A stretch of 64,000 nucleotides of DNA from JAUYQR01 sp031415015 (GTDB lineage Bacteria > Pseudomonadota > Alphaproteobacteria > Rhodobacterales > Rhodobacteraceae). A model generated the notes under the pieces. That model did not search any database. It had not been told where the DNA came from and saw nothing but the letters and a program-made list of their open reading frames with translations. The stretch is taken from NCBI GenBank assembly GCA_031415015.1, contig JANOQT010000044.1, positions 1 through 64,000 of the forward strand. Reading direction: 5' to 3'. A program made the translations under genes and the position numbers. This document shows positions 1 through 7,982 of this stretch, piece by piece; the stretch's first letter is position 1, and every line of letters begins with the position of its first letter.

Positions 1-2
1 TG

Positions 3-47
3 CCGCTGTTGGCATGGCTTGGAACTCGGGGCATGATCGCAAGATGA
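3..47 (+). CDS. C-terminal tail of an upstream ORF, possibly Maf (partial)
   Basis: An open frame enters from the left edge, reads PLLAWLGTRGMIAR and stops at a TGA that overlaps the aroE ATG in an ATGA arrangement. Only 14 residues are visible, so the family cannot be read from the sequence. In Rhodobacterales the gene before aroE is often the Maf nucleotide pyrophosphatase. The Maf label rests on that gene order alone. Confidence 0.4.
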   Translation, partial: PLLAWLGTRGMIAR

Positions 48-883
48 CCGACCATCCCCGCATCCCGCTCGCCGGTGTCATTGGCCACCCCATCGCCCAC
101 AGCCGCAGCCCCGCGCTGCACGGCTACTGGCTGCGCCGCTACGGCCTGAAGGGCCACTATATCCCGATCGACATCGCGCCAGTCGACCTCGGCGATCTCG
201 TCCGCACCCTGCCGCGCCTCGGCTTTGTCGGCCTCAACGTGACGATCCCGCACAAAGAGGCAATCCTGCACGTCGCCGACATCATTACCGACCGCGCCGC
301 ATTGATCGGGGCGGCGAATACCCTGATCTTCCGCAAGGACGGCAAAATCCACGCCGACAACACCGACGGCTCCGGCTTCATCGCCAACCTGCGCCAGAAT
401 GCCCCGCACTGGGTGCCTGCGTCCGGCCCGGCCGTCGTGCTGGGGGCAGGCGGGGCCGCCCGCGCCGTCATCGCCGCGCTGATCGAGGTGGGCGTGCCCG
501 AAATTCGCCTCGCCAACCGCACCCGGCCCCGCGCCGAGGCCCTGCGCTCGGACTTTGGCGCCAAGGTTGTGGTTTACGAATGGGTGCAGGCCGGCAACAT
601 CCTCGAAGGCGCCGCAACCGTGGTCAACACCACCTCTCTGGGGATGACCGGCAAGCCCGATTTCCGCGTCCCTCTCGATGCCTTGTCGGCGCGCGCGCTG
701 GTGACCGATCTGGTCTATACCCCATTGAAAACGCAGCTTCTGATCGAAGCCGAGGCGATGGGTTGCACGGCTGTCGACGGTCTGGGCATGCTCTTGCATC
801 AGGCCGCCCCCGGATTTGAACGCTGGTTCGGTCATCGCCCCGAAGTGGATGACGCGACCCGCAAGGCCGTGCTTCAGGCATGA
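44..883 (+). CDS. aroE: Shikimate dehydrogenase (NADP+)
   Basis: Reduces 3-dehydroshikimate to shikimate in the cytoplasmic chorismate pathway. The 279-aa product has the shikimate-binding serines (S20 and S22 in GHPIAHSRSP), the catalytic lysine K71 in NVTIPHKE, the paired aspartate D108 in ADNTDG, and the nucleotide-binding loop VLGAGGAARA near residue 135. Length is normal for the family. An in-frame ATG lies 30 bases upstream, but the start at 44 gives the usual N-terminus and overlaps the preceding stop as ATGA. The gene overlaps coaE by four bases, which suggests translational coupling in a maf-aroE-coaE-dnaQ operon. Confidence 0.95.
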   Translation: MTDHPRIPLAGVIGHPIAHSRSPALHGYWLRRYGLKGHYIPIDIAPVDLGDLVRTLPRLGFVGLNVTIPHKEAILHVADIITDRAALIGAANTLIFRKDGKIHADNTDGSGFIANLRQNAPHWVPASGPAVVLGAGGAARAVIAALIEVGVPEIRLANRTRPRAEALRSDFGAKVVVYEWVQAGNILEGAATVVNTTSLGMTGKPDFRVPLDALSARALVTDLVYTPLKTQLLIEAEAMGCTAVDGLGMLLHQAAPGFERWFGHRPEVDDATRKAVLQA

Positions 884-1467
884 CGTTCCGGCTTGGCCTC
901 ACCGGCTCCATCGGCATGGGCAAAAGCACCACTGCCGCTTTGTTCGCCGCCGAAGGCATCCCCGTCTGGGATGCTGACGTCGCCGTCCACCGGCTTTATG
1001 CACCCGGCGGTGGCGCAACTGCCCCGCTGGGCGCGCTGTATCCCGCCGCACTGGTCAATCACAGCATCGACCGCATCGCCCTGAAATCCTGGATCGCTGC
1101 CGATCCCGCCGCACTGGCGCAGATCGAAGCCGTGGTTCACCCGCTTGTTGCCGCCGACCGCGACGCCTTTCTGATCAATGCCACCGCCGATATCGTCGTC
1201 CTCGACATCCCGCTGCTGTTCGAAAAGGGCACCGAAGCCGCGCTTGACGCCACCCTTCTGGTTACCGCCCCTGCTCCGCTGCAACGCCAGCGCGTCCTTG
1301 CCCGCCCCGGCATGACCGAAGCGCAGTTCCAGCTGATCCTTGCACGCCAGATGCCCGACGCCGAAAAGCGCGCCCGCGCTACCCACATCCTTGAAACCCT
1401 CAGCGAAGACAGCGCCCGCGCCTATGTCCGTGCGCTCCTCTCCTACATCCGGTCCCCTCATGCGTGA
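880..1467 (+). CDS. coaE: Dephospho-CoA kinase
   Basis: Catalyses the last step of coenzyme A synthesis, ATP-dependent phosphorylation of the 3'-hydroxyl of dephospho-CoA. The 195-aa protein opens with a P-loop (GLTGSIGMGKST) and shows the WDAD segment near residue 31 that carries the catalytic aspartate, plus a central LDIPLLFE strand typical of CoaE. Its ATG overlaps the aroE stop (ATGA) and its end overlaps the dnaQ start by eight bases. Confidence 0.95.
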   Translation: MTFRLGLTGSIGMGKSTTAALFAAEGIPVWDADVAVHRLYAPGGGATAPLGALYPAALVNHSIDRIALKSWIAADPAALAQIEAVVHPLVAADRDAFLINATADIVVLDIPLLFEKGTEAALDATLLVTAPAPLQRQRVLARPGMTEAQFQLILARQMPDAEKRARATHILETLSEDSARAYVRALLSYIRSPHA

Positions 1468-2155
1468 AATCGTCCTTGACACCGAAACCACCGGGTTTGA
1501 ACCGACCGAAGGCCACCGCATCGTCGAGATCGGTGCGGTTGAATTGTTCAACCACCTTCCCACCGGCCGAACGTATCACCAGTACATCAACCCCGAACGG
1601 ATGATGCCGAAAGAGGCGTTCGAGGTGCACGGCCTTGGTGATGACTTCCTGCGCGACAAGCCGCTGTTCGCCTCCATCGGCCAGGCCTTCCTTGACTTCA
1701 TCGCAGACGCCCAGCTGGTGATTCACAACGCCGCCTTCGACATGAAATTCCTCAACCACGAACTGGACCGCGCCGGTCTGCCCACGATCCCCTTCGCCCG
1801 CGCGACCGATACCCTGCTGATTGCCCGGCAGAAATTTCCCGGCTCCCCGGCATCGCTGGATGCGCTGTGCCGACGTTTCGGCGTGAACAATTCGATGCGC
1901 GAAAAGCACGGCGCGTTGCTGGACAGCGAAATTCTTGCCGAGGTCTATCTGGAGCTGGTCGGCGGCCGACAGCCCGATTTCGCCCTGAACACCGCCGCAC
2001 AGGCGCAATCGCGCGATGATGCGGCCAACGGCACCGGCTGGCGGCCAAAGCCGCGCCCCACCCCGCTGCCCCCCCGGATCACCGCCGAAGAATCCGCAGC
2101 GCACGCCACTTTCATAGCCAAACTCGGCGCTGCCGCCATCTGGACCAAACGCTGA
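1460..2155 (+). CDS. dnaQ: DNA polymerase III epsilon subunit (3'-5' proofreading exonuclease)
   Basis: Proofreading subunit of the replicative polymerase. The 231-aa protein shows the DEDDh exonuclease motifs: Exo I LDTETTG near residue 5, Exo II HNAAFDMKFL near residue 93, and Exo III with the catalytic histidine in KHGALLDSE. The C-terminal tail is proline-rich and fits a polymerase-binding extension. An open frame extends further upstream, but the ATG at 1460 starts directly at MREIVLDTETTG, as in orthologues, and overlaps coaE by eight bases. It is the last gene of the operon; an intrinsic terminator follows. Confidence 0.94.
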   Translation: MREIVLDTETTGFEPTEGHRIVEIGAVELFNHLPTGRTYHQYINPERMMPKEAFEVHGLGDDFLRDKPLFASIGQAFLDFIADAQLVIHNAAFDMKFLNHELDRAGLPTIPFARATDTLLIARQKFPGSPASLDALCRRFGVNNSMREKHGALLDSEILAEVYLELVGGRQPDFALNTAAQAQSRDDAANGTGWRPKPRPTPLPPRITAEESAAHATFIAKLGAAAIWTKR

Positions 2156-2193
2156 GTAGGATGGGCAATCTGCCCATCGTCCCTACAAAAACA

Positions 2194-2219
2194 AAAGCCG
2201 GCCCCGAAGGACCGGCTTT
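2194..2219. terminator. Bidirectional intrinsic terminator between dnaQ and secB
   Basis: AAAGCCGG and CCGGCTTT form a perfect 8-bp stem around a 10-base loop. The A-run on one side and T-run on the other let it act on both converging genes. Confidence 0.8.
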
Positions 2220-2234
2220 CATCCGTTAAAGCCC

Positions 2235-2756
2235 TCAGTTCGGCTGCGTTACCGGCGCTGCGGCCTGCGCTTGCGCCCGTCGCGCCAGTTCCTGCCGGTA
2301 CAGCGCCATGAAATCCACCGTGTCCACGTTCAACGATGGGAACCCGCCGTCGCGCGTCACGTCCGAAATGATCCGGCGCACGAACGGGAACAACATCCGC
2401 GGGCATTCGATAAGCAGGAACGGGTGAATCTGGTCATCCGCTACACCTTCGATGTGGAACGTCCCACCATACTCCAGCTCCAGCAGGAACAGGGTCTCGC
2501 CGTTGACCTTGTTTTTCGAGGTCACTTTGAACTTGGTGATCACCTCGTACTGGTTCGCCACCGTCCGCTTGCGCGCATCAAGGCTGACCGCCACCTGAAT
2601 GTCCGGCTGCACTTCCGCGCCGCTCAGGCCCTTTTGCACCACCACATTCTCGAACGACAGGTCGCGGATATACTGCGCCAGCACCTGCATCTTGATCTGT
2701 GGCGGGGCTGCCGCCGTGGCCGCTGCCCCGTTGCCCACCATGGTTTCCTCGGCCAT
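2235..2756 (-). CDS. secB: Protein-export chaperone SecB
   Basis: Tetrameric cytoplasmic chaperone that keeps preproteins unfolded and hands them to SecA. The 173-aa product has the core IKMQVLAQYIRDLSFEN near residue 21, the LELEYGG segment and the ECPRMLFPFVRRIISD helix, all typical of SecB. The N-terminal 20 residues are a low-complexity Ala/Pro extension, as in other alphaproteobacteria. It converges on dnaQ and is separated from it by a shared terminator. Confidence 0.95.
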   Translation of the reverse strand: MAEETMVGNGAAATAAAPPQIKMQVLAQYIRDLSFENVVVQKGLSGAEVQPDIQVAVSLDARKRTVANQYEVITKFKVTSKNKVNGETLFLLELEYGGTFHIEGVADDQIHPFLLIECPRMLFPFVRRIISDVTRDGGFPSLNVDTVDFMALYRQELARRAQAQAAAPVTQPN

Positions 2757-2809
2757 CTCGCACTCTCCTCACGAATTTGCGGCGTTCCTAGCAGGTCACG
2801 GCATCGCCC

Positions 2810-3271
2810 TCAATGCCGTGTCCAGCCTGACCCCTGATCACGACGCGGCGGCAAGCCGTCATTCTTCACCTCGCTCCAGTCGCCCTCGATCACATCGACG
2901 CTGGTAGGTGTGGCACCGGTCGCCACCTTGATCCGCCGCGAGATCAGCGCGATGACGCCCAATCGCACCGGCTTCAGCAACAGCAACAACCCCAAAGCAT
3001 CGGTAAAGAATCCCGGCAGCAGCAGCAGCCCCGCCGCCATCACCAGCATCACCCGATGCGCCAGAGGCGACAACGGGTCGCGCATCTCGTGCATGTCACG
3101 GCTCAGCGACACGGCGCCCGACAGCGCCACCCGCTTCAGGATAAATAACCCCAGCGCCGCCGAAATCAGCACCCACGCCAGGGTCGGCCACAGCCCGATC
3201 GCCCCCCCCAGCGTCACAAACAGCCCGATTTCGACCAGCGGCACCGCCAGGATCAGCATAAAAATCCACAT
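2810..3271 (-). CDS. fxsA: FxsA family inner-membrane protein
   Basis: A 153-aa membrane protein with N-terminal hydrophobic segments (MWIFMLILAVPLVEIGLF), a central HEMRDPLSPLAHRVML stretch and a further LLLLPGFFTDALGLLLL segment, the hallmark of the FxsA family. E. coli FxsA suppresses F exclusion of phage T7; its normal role is unclear. The open frame extends upstream, but the ATG at 3271 begins at the conserved membrane helix. It sits 53 bases upstream of secB on the same strand and diverges from the Tim44-like gene. Confidence 0.88.
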   Translation of the reverse strand: MWIFMLILAVPLVEIGLFVTLGGAIGLWPTLAWVLISAALGLFILKRVALSGAVSLSRDMHEMRDPLSPLAHRVMLVMAAGLLLLPGFFTDALGLLLLLKPVRLGVIALISRRIKVATGATPTSVDVIEGDWSEVKNDGLPPRRDQGSGWTRH

Positions 3272-3389
3272 CGTTCGCCTCCATAACCTTTCGTGTGCCC
3301 CCCGTCGGTAGACTTCGCCCGAGGCCCGCCCTACATAAGGGGCAATGGCGTGTCCGCCAACCCATGCAATAACCCCCCAGAGGTTCCCG

Positions 3390-4049
3390 ATGAACTCGTC
3401 CCTGATCCAACTCCTTGTGCTGGCCGGGATCGCCATTTTCCTGATCCTGAAACTGCGCTCGGTGCTGGGCACCCGCGACGGCTTTGAAAAGCCGCCGGTC
3501 CCGCTGGAAGACGTCCGCCCGCAGGTCAAGCGCAACTTCGACGTCATCGAAGGCGGCCCCGACCGCGACATCACTGACCACGTCGCCGACGGCACCCCCG
3601 TGGCCAAAGCCCTGTCCGCGATGAAGCAGGCCGAGCCGGGTTTTGCCGTCACGCCTTTCCTTGAAGGTGCGCGCGGCGCGTACGAGATGATCCTGATGGC
3701 CTTCGAGAAGGGCGAACTGGACCGCATCCGCCCCTTCCTGTCCGACGACGTCGAGGCAACCTTCGCCGAAGCCATTGACGTGCGCGAAAAGTCCGGCTTG
3801 ACGGTCGAGGCGAATTTCGTGGGCATGAAGGAACTTGCCCTGCAGGACGCCACTTTCAACCGTGACAGCGGGATGGCTGAAATCTCGGTCCGCTTCGTCG
3901 GCGAACAGACCTATGTCGTTCGCAACAAAGCCGGCGAGATCGTCGAAGGCAGCACGAAAGAGATCAAACGCCAGCGCGACATCTGGACCTTCGCCCGCCA
4001 CATGGGTGAGGGTGATCCGAACTGGCAACTTGTGGCCACCGGCGACTGA
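3390..4049 (+). CDS. Tim44/TimA family membrane-anchored protein
   Basis: A 219-aa protein with one N-terminal membrane helix (MNSSLIQLLVLAGIAIFLI), a charged linker, and a C-terminal Tim44-like domain (GAYEMILMAFEKGELDRIRP onward, with WTFARHMGEGDPNWQLVATG at the end). In alphaproteobacteria this family (TimA) is related to the mitochondrial import factor Tim44; its bacterial job is not settled. The start at 3390 is preceded by an AGAGG ribosome site. Placement next to fxsA/secB and before mltA is conserved in Rhodobacterales. Confidence 0.88.
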   Translation: MNSSLIQLLVLAGIAIFLILKLRSVLGTRDGFEKPPVPLEDVRPQVKRNFDVIEGGPDRDITDHVADGTPVAKALSAMKQAEPGFAVTPFLEGARGAYEMILMAFEKGELDRIRPFLSDDVEATFAEAIDVREKSGLTVEANFVGMKELALQDATFNRDSGMAEISVRFVGEQTYVVRNKAGEIVEGSTKEIKRQRDIWTFARHMGEGDPNWQLVATGD

Positions 4050-4058
4050 CCCGTTGGG

Positions 4059-5084
4059 ATGCGCGCCTCCTTCCGCATCCTCGGCCTGCTGGCGGCGCTG
4101 ATGGCCGCCCCTCTGGCTGCGCAGGTGCTGGATTTCGAACAGCTGGACGGCTGGCACGATGACCGCCACGCTGAAGCGCTGATAGCCTTCCTGCGCACCT
4201 GCGATCTGATCGACGCCCCCGACTGGCGCCCGATTTGCGCACTTGCCGCCGACACGCCGCAAGACGATACCTCCGCCCGCAGCTTTTTCGAGCTTTTCTT
4301 TAAGCCTGTCATCATCGGCACCCCGCCCGCCCTGTTCACCGGTTACTTCGAACCCGAGCTTGACGGCTCTCCCACCCGTGGCGGGCCCTTTCAGTATCCG
4401 ATCTATCGCCGCCCCCCCGAACTGGCCGAAGGCACCCAATACCATAGCCGTGCCGCCATCGACGGCAGTGGCGTTCTGGCAGGGCGCAGACTGGAACTGG
4501 CCTGGCTCGATGATCCGATCGACGTGTATTTCCTGCAAGTGCAAGGCTCTGGCCGCATCCGGATGACCGACGGAACTGTGGTCCGTGTCGGCTACGCCGG
4601 GGCCAACGGCCAGCCCTACCGCTCCATCGGTCAGGAAATGGTGCGCCGCGGCTCGCATACGATGGATCAGGTCTCCGCCCAGGAAATCCGCGCTTGGGTT
4701 CGTAACAACCCCGCCGCCGGGCGCGACCTGATGAACACCAACCCCTCCTATGTTTTCTTCCGCAAGATTGCCACGCTCAAGGCCGATGATGGCCCGATTG
4801 GCGCCATGGGCCGGTCGATCACCACACTCCGCTCTGTGGCGGTTGACCCGAAGTTCACCACGCTTGGCGCGCCGATCTGGATCGAAAAGGACGGCAACCG
4901 CCCGATCCGCCGCCTGATGGTGGCGCAGGATACCGGCGGGGCGATCAAGGGCCTCCAGCGCGCTGACATCTTCTACGGCACCGGCGATGGCGCGGGCGAC
5001 GCCGCCGGAACGGTCAAGGACGGCGGCCGGATGATCCTGCTTCTTCCCATCGACCGCGCCTATGCCATGCTGTCCGAAGACTGA
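4059..5084 (+). CDS. mltA: Membrane-bound/periplasmic lytic murein transglycosylase A
   Basis: Cleaves peptidoglycan glycan strands with formation of 1,6-anhydro-MurNAc. The 341-aa product has a signal peptide (MRASFRILGLLAALMAAPLAAQ), an MltA domain with FTGYFEPELDGS near residue 96, and a C-terminal 3D domain whose aspartates lie in VAVDPKF, AQDTGGAIKG and ADIFYGTGD. Unlike E. coli MltA there is no lipobox cysteine at the end of the signal sequence, so it is probably soluble periplasmic. It starts nine bases after the Tim44-like gene and ends six bases before the Smr gene. Confidence 0.92.
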   Translation: MRASFRILGLLAALMAAPLAAQVLDFEQLDGWHDDRHAEALIAFLRTCDLIDAPDWRPICALAADTPQDDTSARSFFELFFKPVIIGTPPALFTGYFEPELDGSPTRGGPFQYPIYRRPPELAEGTQYHSRAAIDGSGVLAGRRLELAWLDDPIDVYFLQVQGSGRIRMTDGTVVRVGYAGANGQPYRSIGQEMVRRGSHTMDQVSAQEIRAWVRNNPAAGRDLMNTNPSYVFFRKIATLKADDGPIGAMGRSITTLRSVAVDPKFTTLGAPIWIEKDGNRPIRRLMVAQDTGGAIKGLQRADIFYGTGDGAGDAAGTVKDGGRMILLLPIDRAYAMLSED

Positions 5085-5089
5085 TCCGA

Positions 5090-5677
5090 ATGGCTCGTCG
5101 CCGCACCCTTCGCCCCGAGGAGGAAGAGCTTTGGCGCACCGTCGCCCGAACCGCCCGCCCGCTGCACGACCACCCGATCTTCCACAAACCGGTGGACCCC
5201 GCGCCCCCCGCTGCGCCGCCGCTGACCCACGCAAAGCCGCGCCTGTCGCCTTTCATCCTTGGCGAAAAGACACGAAGGCCTGAACGCCACGATCTAGCCC
5301 CCTCGCTCCCACAGATGCTGACCGCCGCGCCCCTGCAGATGGATGCCAAAATCCACGGCAAGATGACCCGCGGCAAACTTGCCCCAGAAGCCCGTATCGA
5401 CCTGCACGGCATGACCCTGGCCGAAGCGCACCCCGAACTGATCCGCTTCATCCTGAACGCCCAAAGCGCCGGGCTCCGGCTGGTTCTGGTTATTACCGGC
5501 AAAGGCAAACGCGGCGCGGACACTGGCCCAATCCCGCAGCGCACGGGCGCCCTTCGCCATCAGGTGCCAAGCTGGCTGCGGCTTTCACCGCTCGCCCCCG
5601 CCGTCCTGCAAGTCACCGAAGCCCACCTGAAACACGGCGGATCGGGGGCGTATTACGTCTACCTCAGGCGGCGCTGA
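5090..5677 (+). CDS. Smr domain protein
   Basis: A 195-aa protein with a charged, proline-rich N-terminus and a C-terminal Smr (small MutS-related) domain. Visible motifs are IDLHGMTLAEA near residue 103, VLVITGKGKRG near residue 130 and the closing HGGSGAYYVYLRR. Smr domains are nicking or endoribonucleolytic modules; the substrate of stand-alone versions like this one is unknown. It closes the Tim44-mltA-smr operon. Confidence 0.9.
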   Translation: MARRRTLRPEEEELWRTVARTARPLHDHPIFHKPVDPAPPAAPPLTHAKPRLSPFILGEKTRRPERHDLAPSLPQMLTAAPLQMDAKIHGKMTRGKLAPEARIDLHGMTLAEAHPELIRFILNAQSAGLRLVLVITGKGKRGADTGPIPQRTGALRHQVPSWLRLSPLAPAVLQVTEAHLKHGGSGAYYVYLRRR

Positions 5678-5702
5678 ACCTCTGGAATGTGCTTTGCTCC
5701 TT

Positions 5703-5746
5703 TCGAAATTTCCCTCGGGTGGACCGGAGGGTGTGAAACCCTCCGG
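5703..5746. repeat. Dispersed hairpin repeat copy 1 (possible terminator)
   Basis: CCGGAGGG (5724-5731) and CCCTCCGG (5739-5746) form a perfect 8-bp stem with loop TGTGAAA. The AAATTTCCCTCGGGTGG flank and the loop recur in a second copy at 19816-19856. It lies between the converging Smr and hydrolase genes. There is no T-run, so termination is only inferred. Confidence 0.6.
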
Positions 5747-5774
5747 GGCCGATGCAGCAAACCGGAGCGGACCG

Positions 5775-6887
5775 CTACTTCCCCCGCCGCTCGCCGATTG
5801 CGCCCACCGGGGCCAGCACGATCTCCGTCGCGTTGCGCACCGTCAGCACCAGTCCATGAAACAACCCGACCCGCGACCGCGCGTCCGACCGGAACGCCGC
5901 GTCAATGCCAAGGATTCCGCTGAACAGACTCAACACCGCCGGCGAGGTTCCCGCATTGAAATGCCCCGCCCCAACATCAAAGGCCGCTGTGTCGTAGTAG
6001 GTCACCTTCAGATCGGCAATCTTTGATAGGTCGTCCAGATTGCCCAACCGCTCCTCTGAGCCCGAAATCGTTGCCGACAGGCTCAACACCCGATCCTTGC
6101 TGCTGCCGAAGATCACGAACGGCTGCGGCAAGACACCAATATCCAACGCCAGCGACCGGAATACGTCCACATCCAGATCGGGAGAGATCAGCACCACCCC
6201 CTTGATCCGCGACATCACCTTCGAGTTTCCCCGCAGCGCCATTTGCCGCAGACCCTCCATCGTCAGCGACGCCCCCATCGAATGCGCCACGATCACGATG
6301 TCTCCTGCGCCCGAACTGGCCACCTGATTCAGCAGGTTCTCGAATCCAGTCCGGCCGAACATCGCCGAATCCCGGTCATAGACATAGCCAAGTGCCGATC
6401 CGCGCGACGCCCAGGCATAGTGGATCGCCACCCCGGGCACCTTCAGATCATGATGCATCTGCGCCACCCGGTAGACGCCTTCGGCCATCGTATTATTGAA
6501 CCCGTGCACATAGACCACGGCATCGGTCTGGCCGCGCAGGTCCATCGCCTTGCGCAGCGCCCCCCGAAACGCCTCCGGCGCGTCAAAACGGGTTTCCGAC
6601 AGGGTCAGGAAGTCTTTGTTGGGGTCTGGCTTGCGGGTGCGTGGCGGCCAGTTGACCTCGCCCGGTTCCCGTTCGGCCGGGATCGAGATGTCATAGCGCA
6701 CGAAACTGGCGACATCGGCCCGGTCGCGCGTAAAGCCGCCCTCGCCCGCCTGCCGCGAGGTGCCGACAAAGATCGCCTCGGGCACGGACGTGCCCAGGTC
6801 CGTCGGGGCAGCGGTGAACTCCCCGCGCGGCGCGCAGGACATCAGCAGGATCAGTCCGACCAAAGCCACTTTGTGCGCCACACCCAT
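5775..6887 (-). CDS. Alpha/beta hydrolase lipoprotein (DUF900 family)
   Basis: A 370-aa probable lipoprotein: the signal sequence MGVAHKVALVGLILLMSC ends in a lipobox with Cys18. The body has alpha/beta-hydrolase features: VVYVHGFNNTMAEG (oxyanion region), nucleophile elbow IVIVAHSMGASL with Ser, and a later GAGHFNAG segment with a candidate catalytic His. DUF900 members are esterase/lipase-like with unknown substrates. It lies 69 bases downstream of the isomerase-like gene on the same strand and may be co-transcribed with it. Confidence 0.85.
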   Translation of the reverse strand: MGVAHKVALVGLILLMSCAPRGEFTAAPTDLGTSVPEAIFVGTSRQAGEGGFTRDRADVASFVRYDISIPAEREPGEVNWPPRTRKPDPNKDFLTLSETRFDAPEAFRGALRKAMDLRGQTDAVVYVHGFNNTMAEGVYRVAQMHHDLKVPGVAIHYAWASRGSALGYVYDRDSAMFGRTGFENLLNQVASSGAGDIVIVAHSMGASLTMEGLRQMALRGNSKVMSRIKGVVLISPDLDVDVFRSLALDIGVLPQPFVIFGSSKDRVLSLSATISGSEERLGNLDDLSKIADLKVTYYDTAAFDVGAGHFNAGTSPAVLSLFSGILGIDAAFRSDARSRVGLFHGLVLTVRNATEIVLAPVGAIGERRGK

Positions 6888-6956
6888 CCCCCTGCTTGCG
6901 GCGCAACCCTCGTCCCCGGCGTGCGCAGGGTCAAGACACGATGGCGTAGCGCGGCT

Positions 6957-7754
6957 TCATTCCATAACGCCGCAACGGCGCAAATGATCCCTCATCCTTA
7001 CCGTTTCTGTCAGAACGTCATCAAAAAGCGTATTCATGTAGCTTTGGTGCACATATTCCACCGCCAGATAGCCCTCATATCCCGCCTTTCGCAGCACCCC
7101 GACTATCGCTGTGAAATCCAGCACCCCTTCGCCCCATTTCGCCTGCAACGCGCCCGGCCGCGCCTGCCGCATGTGAACATGTCCGGCGTAAGGGGCCAGC
7201 GGATCAATCTCATCCTGCCGGAATCCCATACAGATGAAATGCGCGTAATCCAGCGCCAGCTTCAGCCCCGGCACCGCCGCCAGCATCCGCAGCGTCTCGG
7301 CGGGCGACGCAAGCACCCCACCGACATGCGGCTCGGTGGTCAACATCACCCCGTGCGCCGCTGCCACCGCCACCAATCCCCGGAATCCTGCCGCCGCCGC
7401 CTCAAACGCCCCCGGTCCCGTGACCCCCGGCAGCACGAAAATCGTCGGGCACCCCGCCGCCCGCGCAAACCGGCAGACCTGCACAAATTCGGCCTCGTTG
7501 CGCACCTTTGCCGCCGGATCGCTGACCGCGTTCTCCACGATATCCGCCCCGAACAGCCAGTACAGGTTCGAGACGGCAATCCCGCCCAGATCGCCCGCCG
7601 CACCCTCCGGATCCACAATGATTCGCTCCCGGTCCAGCGCCGCGCCGTGCAAAAGCCCCAGATCCATCGCCCCAAAGCCCAGCGCCCGCGCGATCCCCCA
7701 GGCCTCGGACAGCGTGCACGCCGGGAAAGACCAGGATGTCACCGAAAGCTTCAT
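6957..7754 (-). CDS. Sugar phosphate isomerase/epimerase-like TIM-barrel protein
   Basis: A 265-aa protein of the AP-endonuclease-2/xylose-isomerase-like TIM-barrel superfamily. It begins MKLSVTSWSFPACTLSEAWG and shows metal-ligand candidates in TTEPHVGG (Glu), LALDYAHF (Asp, His), HVHMRQ (His) and LAVEYVHQ (Glu). It is transcribed divergently from the sugar-uptake operon, and one of two matching palindromes lies 23 bases upstream of its start, so shared control is likely. It probably isomerises or epimerises the imported sugar or an intermediate; the substrate cannot be read from the sequence. Confidence 0.82.
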   Translation of the reverse strand: MKLSVTSWSFPACTLSEAWGIARALGFGAMDLGLLHGAALDRERIIVDPEGAAGDLGGIAVSNLYWLFGADIVENAVSDPAAKVRNEAEFVQVCRFARAAGCPTIFVLPGVTGPGAFEAAAAGFRGLVAVAAAHGVMLTTEPHVGGVLASPAETLRMLAAVPGLKLALDYAHFICMGFRQDEIDPLAPYAGHVHMRQARPGALQAKWGEGVLDFTAIVGVLRKAGYEGYLAVEYVHQSYMNTLFDDVLTETVRMRDHLRRCGVME

Positions 7755-7776
7755 GTCGCAGATTCCTTCCCTTAAG

Positions 7777-7787
7777 TGGCCTTACCA
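7777..7787. promoter_or_regulatory. Candidate FadR/GntR operator, site 1
   Basis: TGGCCTTACCA fits the FadR-type pattern T-N-G-T-N3-A-C-N-A with one mismatch. It differs by one base from the reverse complement of site 2 at 7903-7913. It lies 23 bases before the isomerase-like gene in the divergent promoter. Confidence 0.55.
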
Positions 7788-7902
7788 ATTCAGGAAGTCT
7801 GTTCGCGCCATGCCCACAAAGCAAGCATAATCACCGATTTCTGCCCCCGCAATGCCGCAGCGCGGCGGAAAATCCCGGAAAAAACCGTTGCAAATCGAAA
7901 AG

Positions 7903-7913
7903 TGGTCAGGCCA
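7903..7913. promoter_or_regulatory. Candidate FadR/GntR operator, site 2
   Basis: TGGTCAGGCCA reads TGGCCTGACCA on the other strand, almost the same as site 1. It lies 70 bases before the binding-protein start, after a TTGCAA hexamer (7888-7893) that could be a -35 element. Bound regulator would then block the operon promoter. The likely ligand-responsive regulator is encoded at 12522-13250. Confidence 0.55.
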
Positions 7914-7982
7914 ATATCCGCGCAATCGGAGCCGAGGAGCCTGTCCGGTTCTCATAAACAAACCAAGGGAGGACGACTTTCC

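Noticed and set aside
3096..5234. 712-codon open frame on the minus strand across Tim44-like, mltA and smr
   Set aside because: It is antisense to three well-supported genes, has no family motif and reads as low-complexity Gly/Arg/Ala sequence, as expected from high third-position GC.
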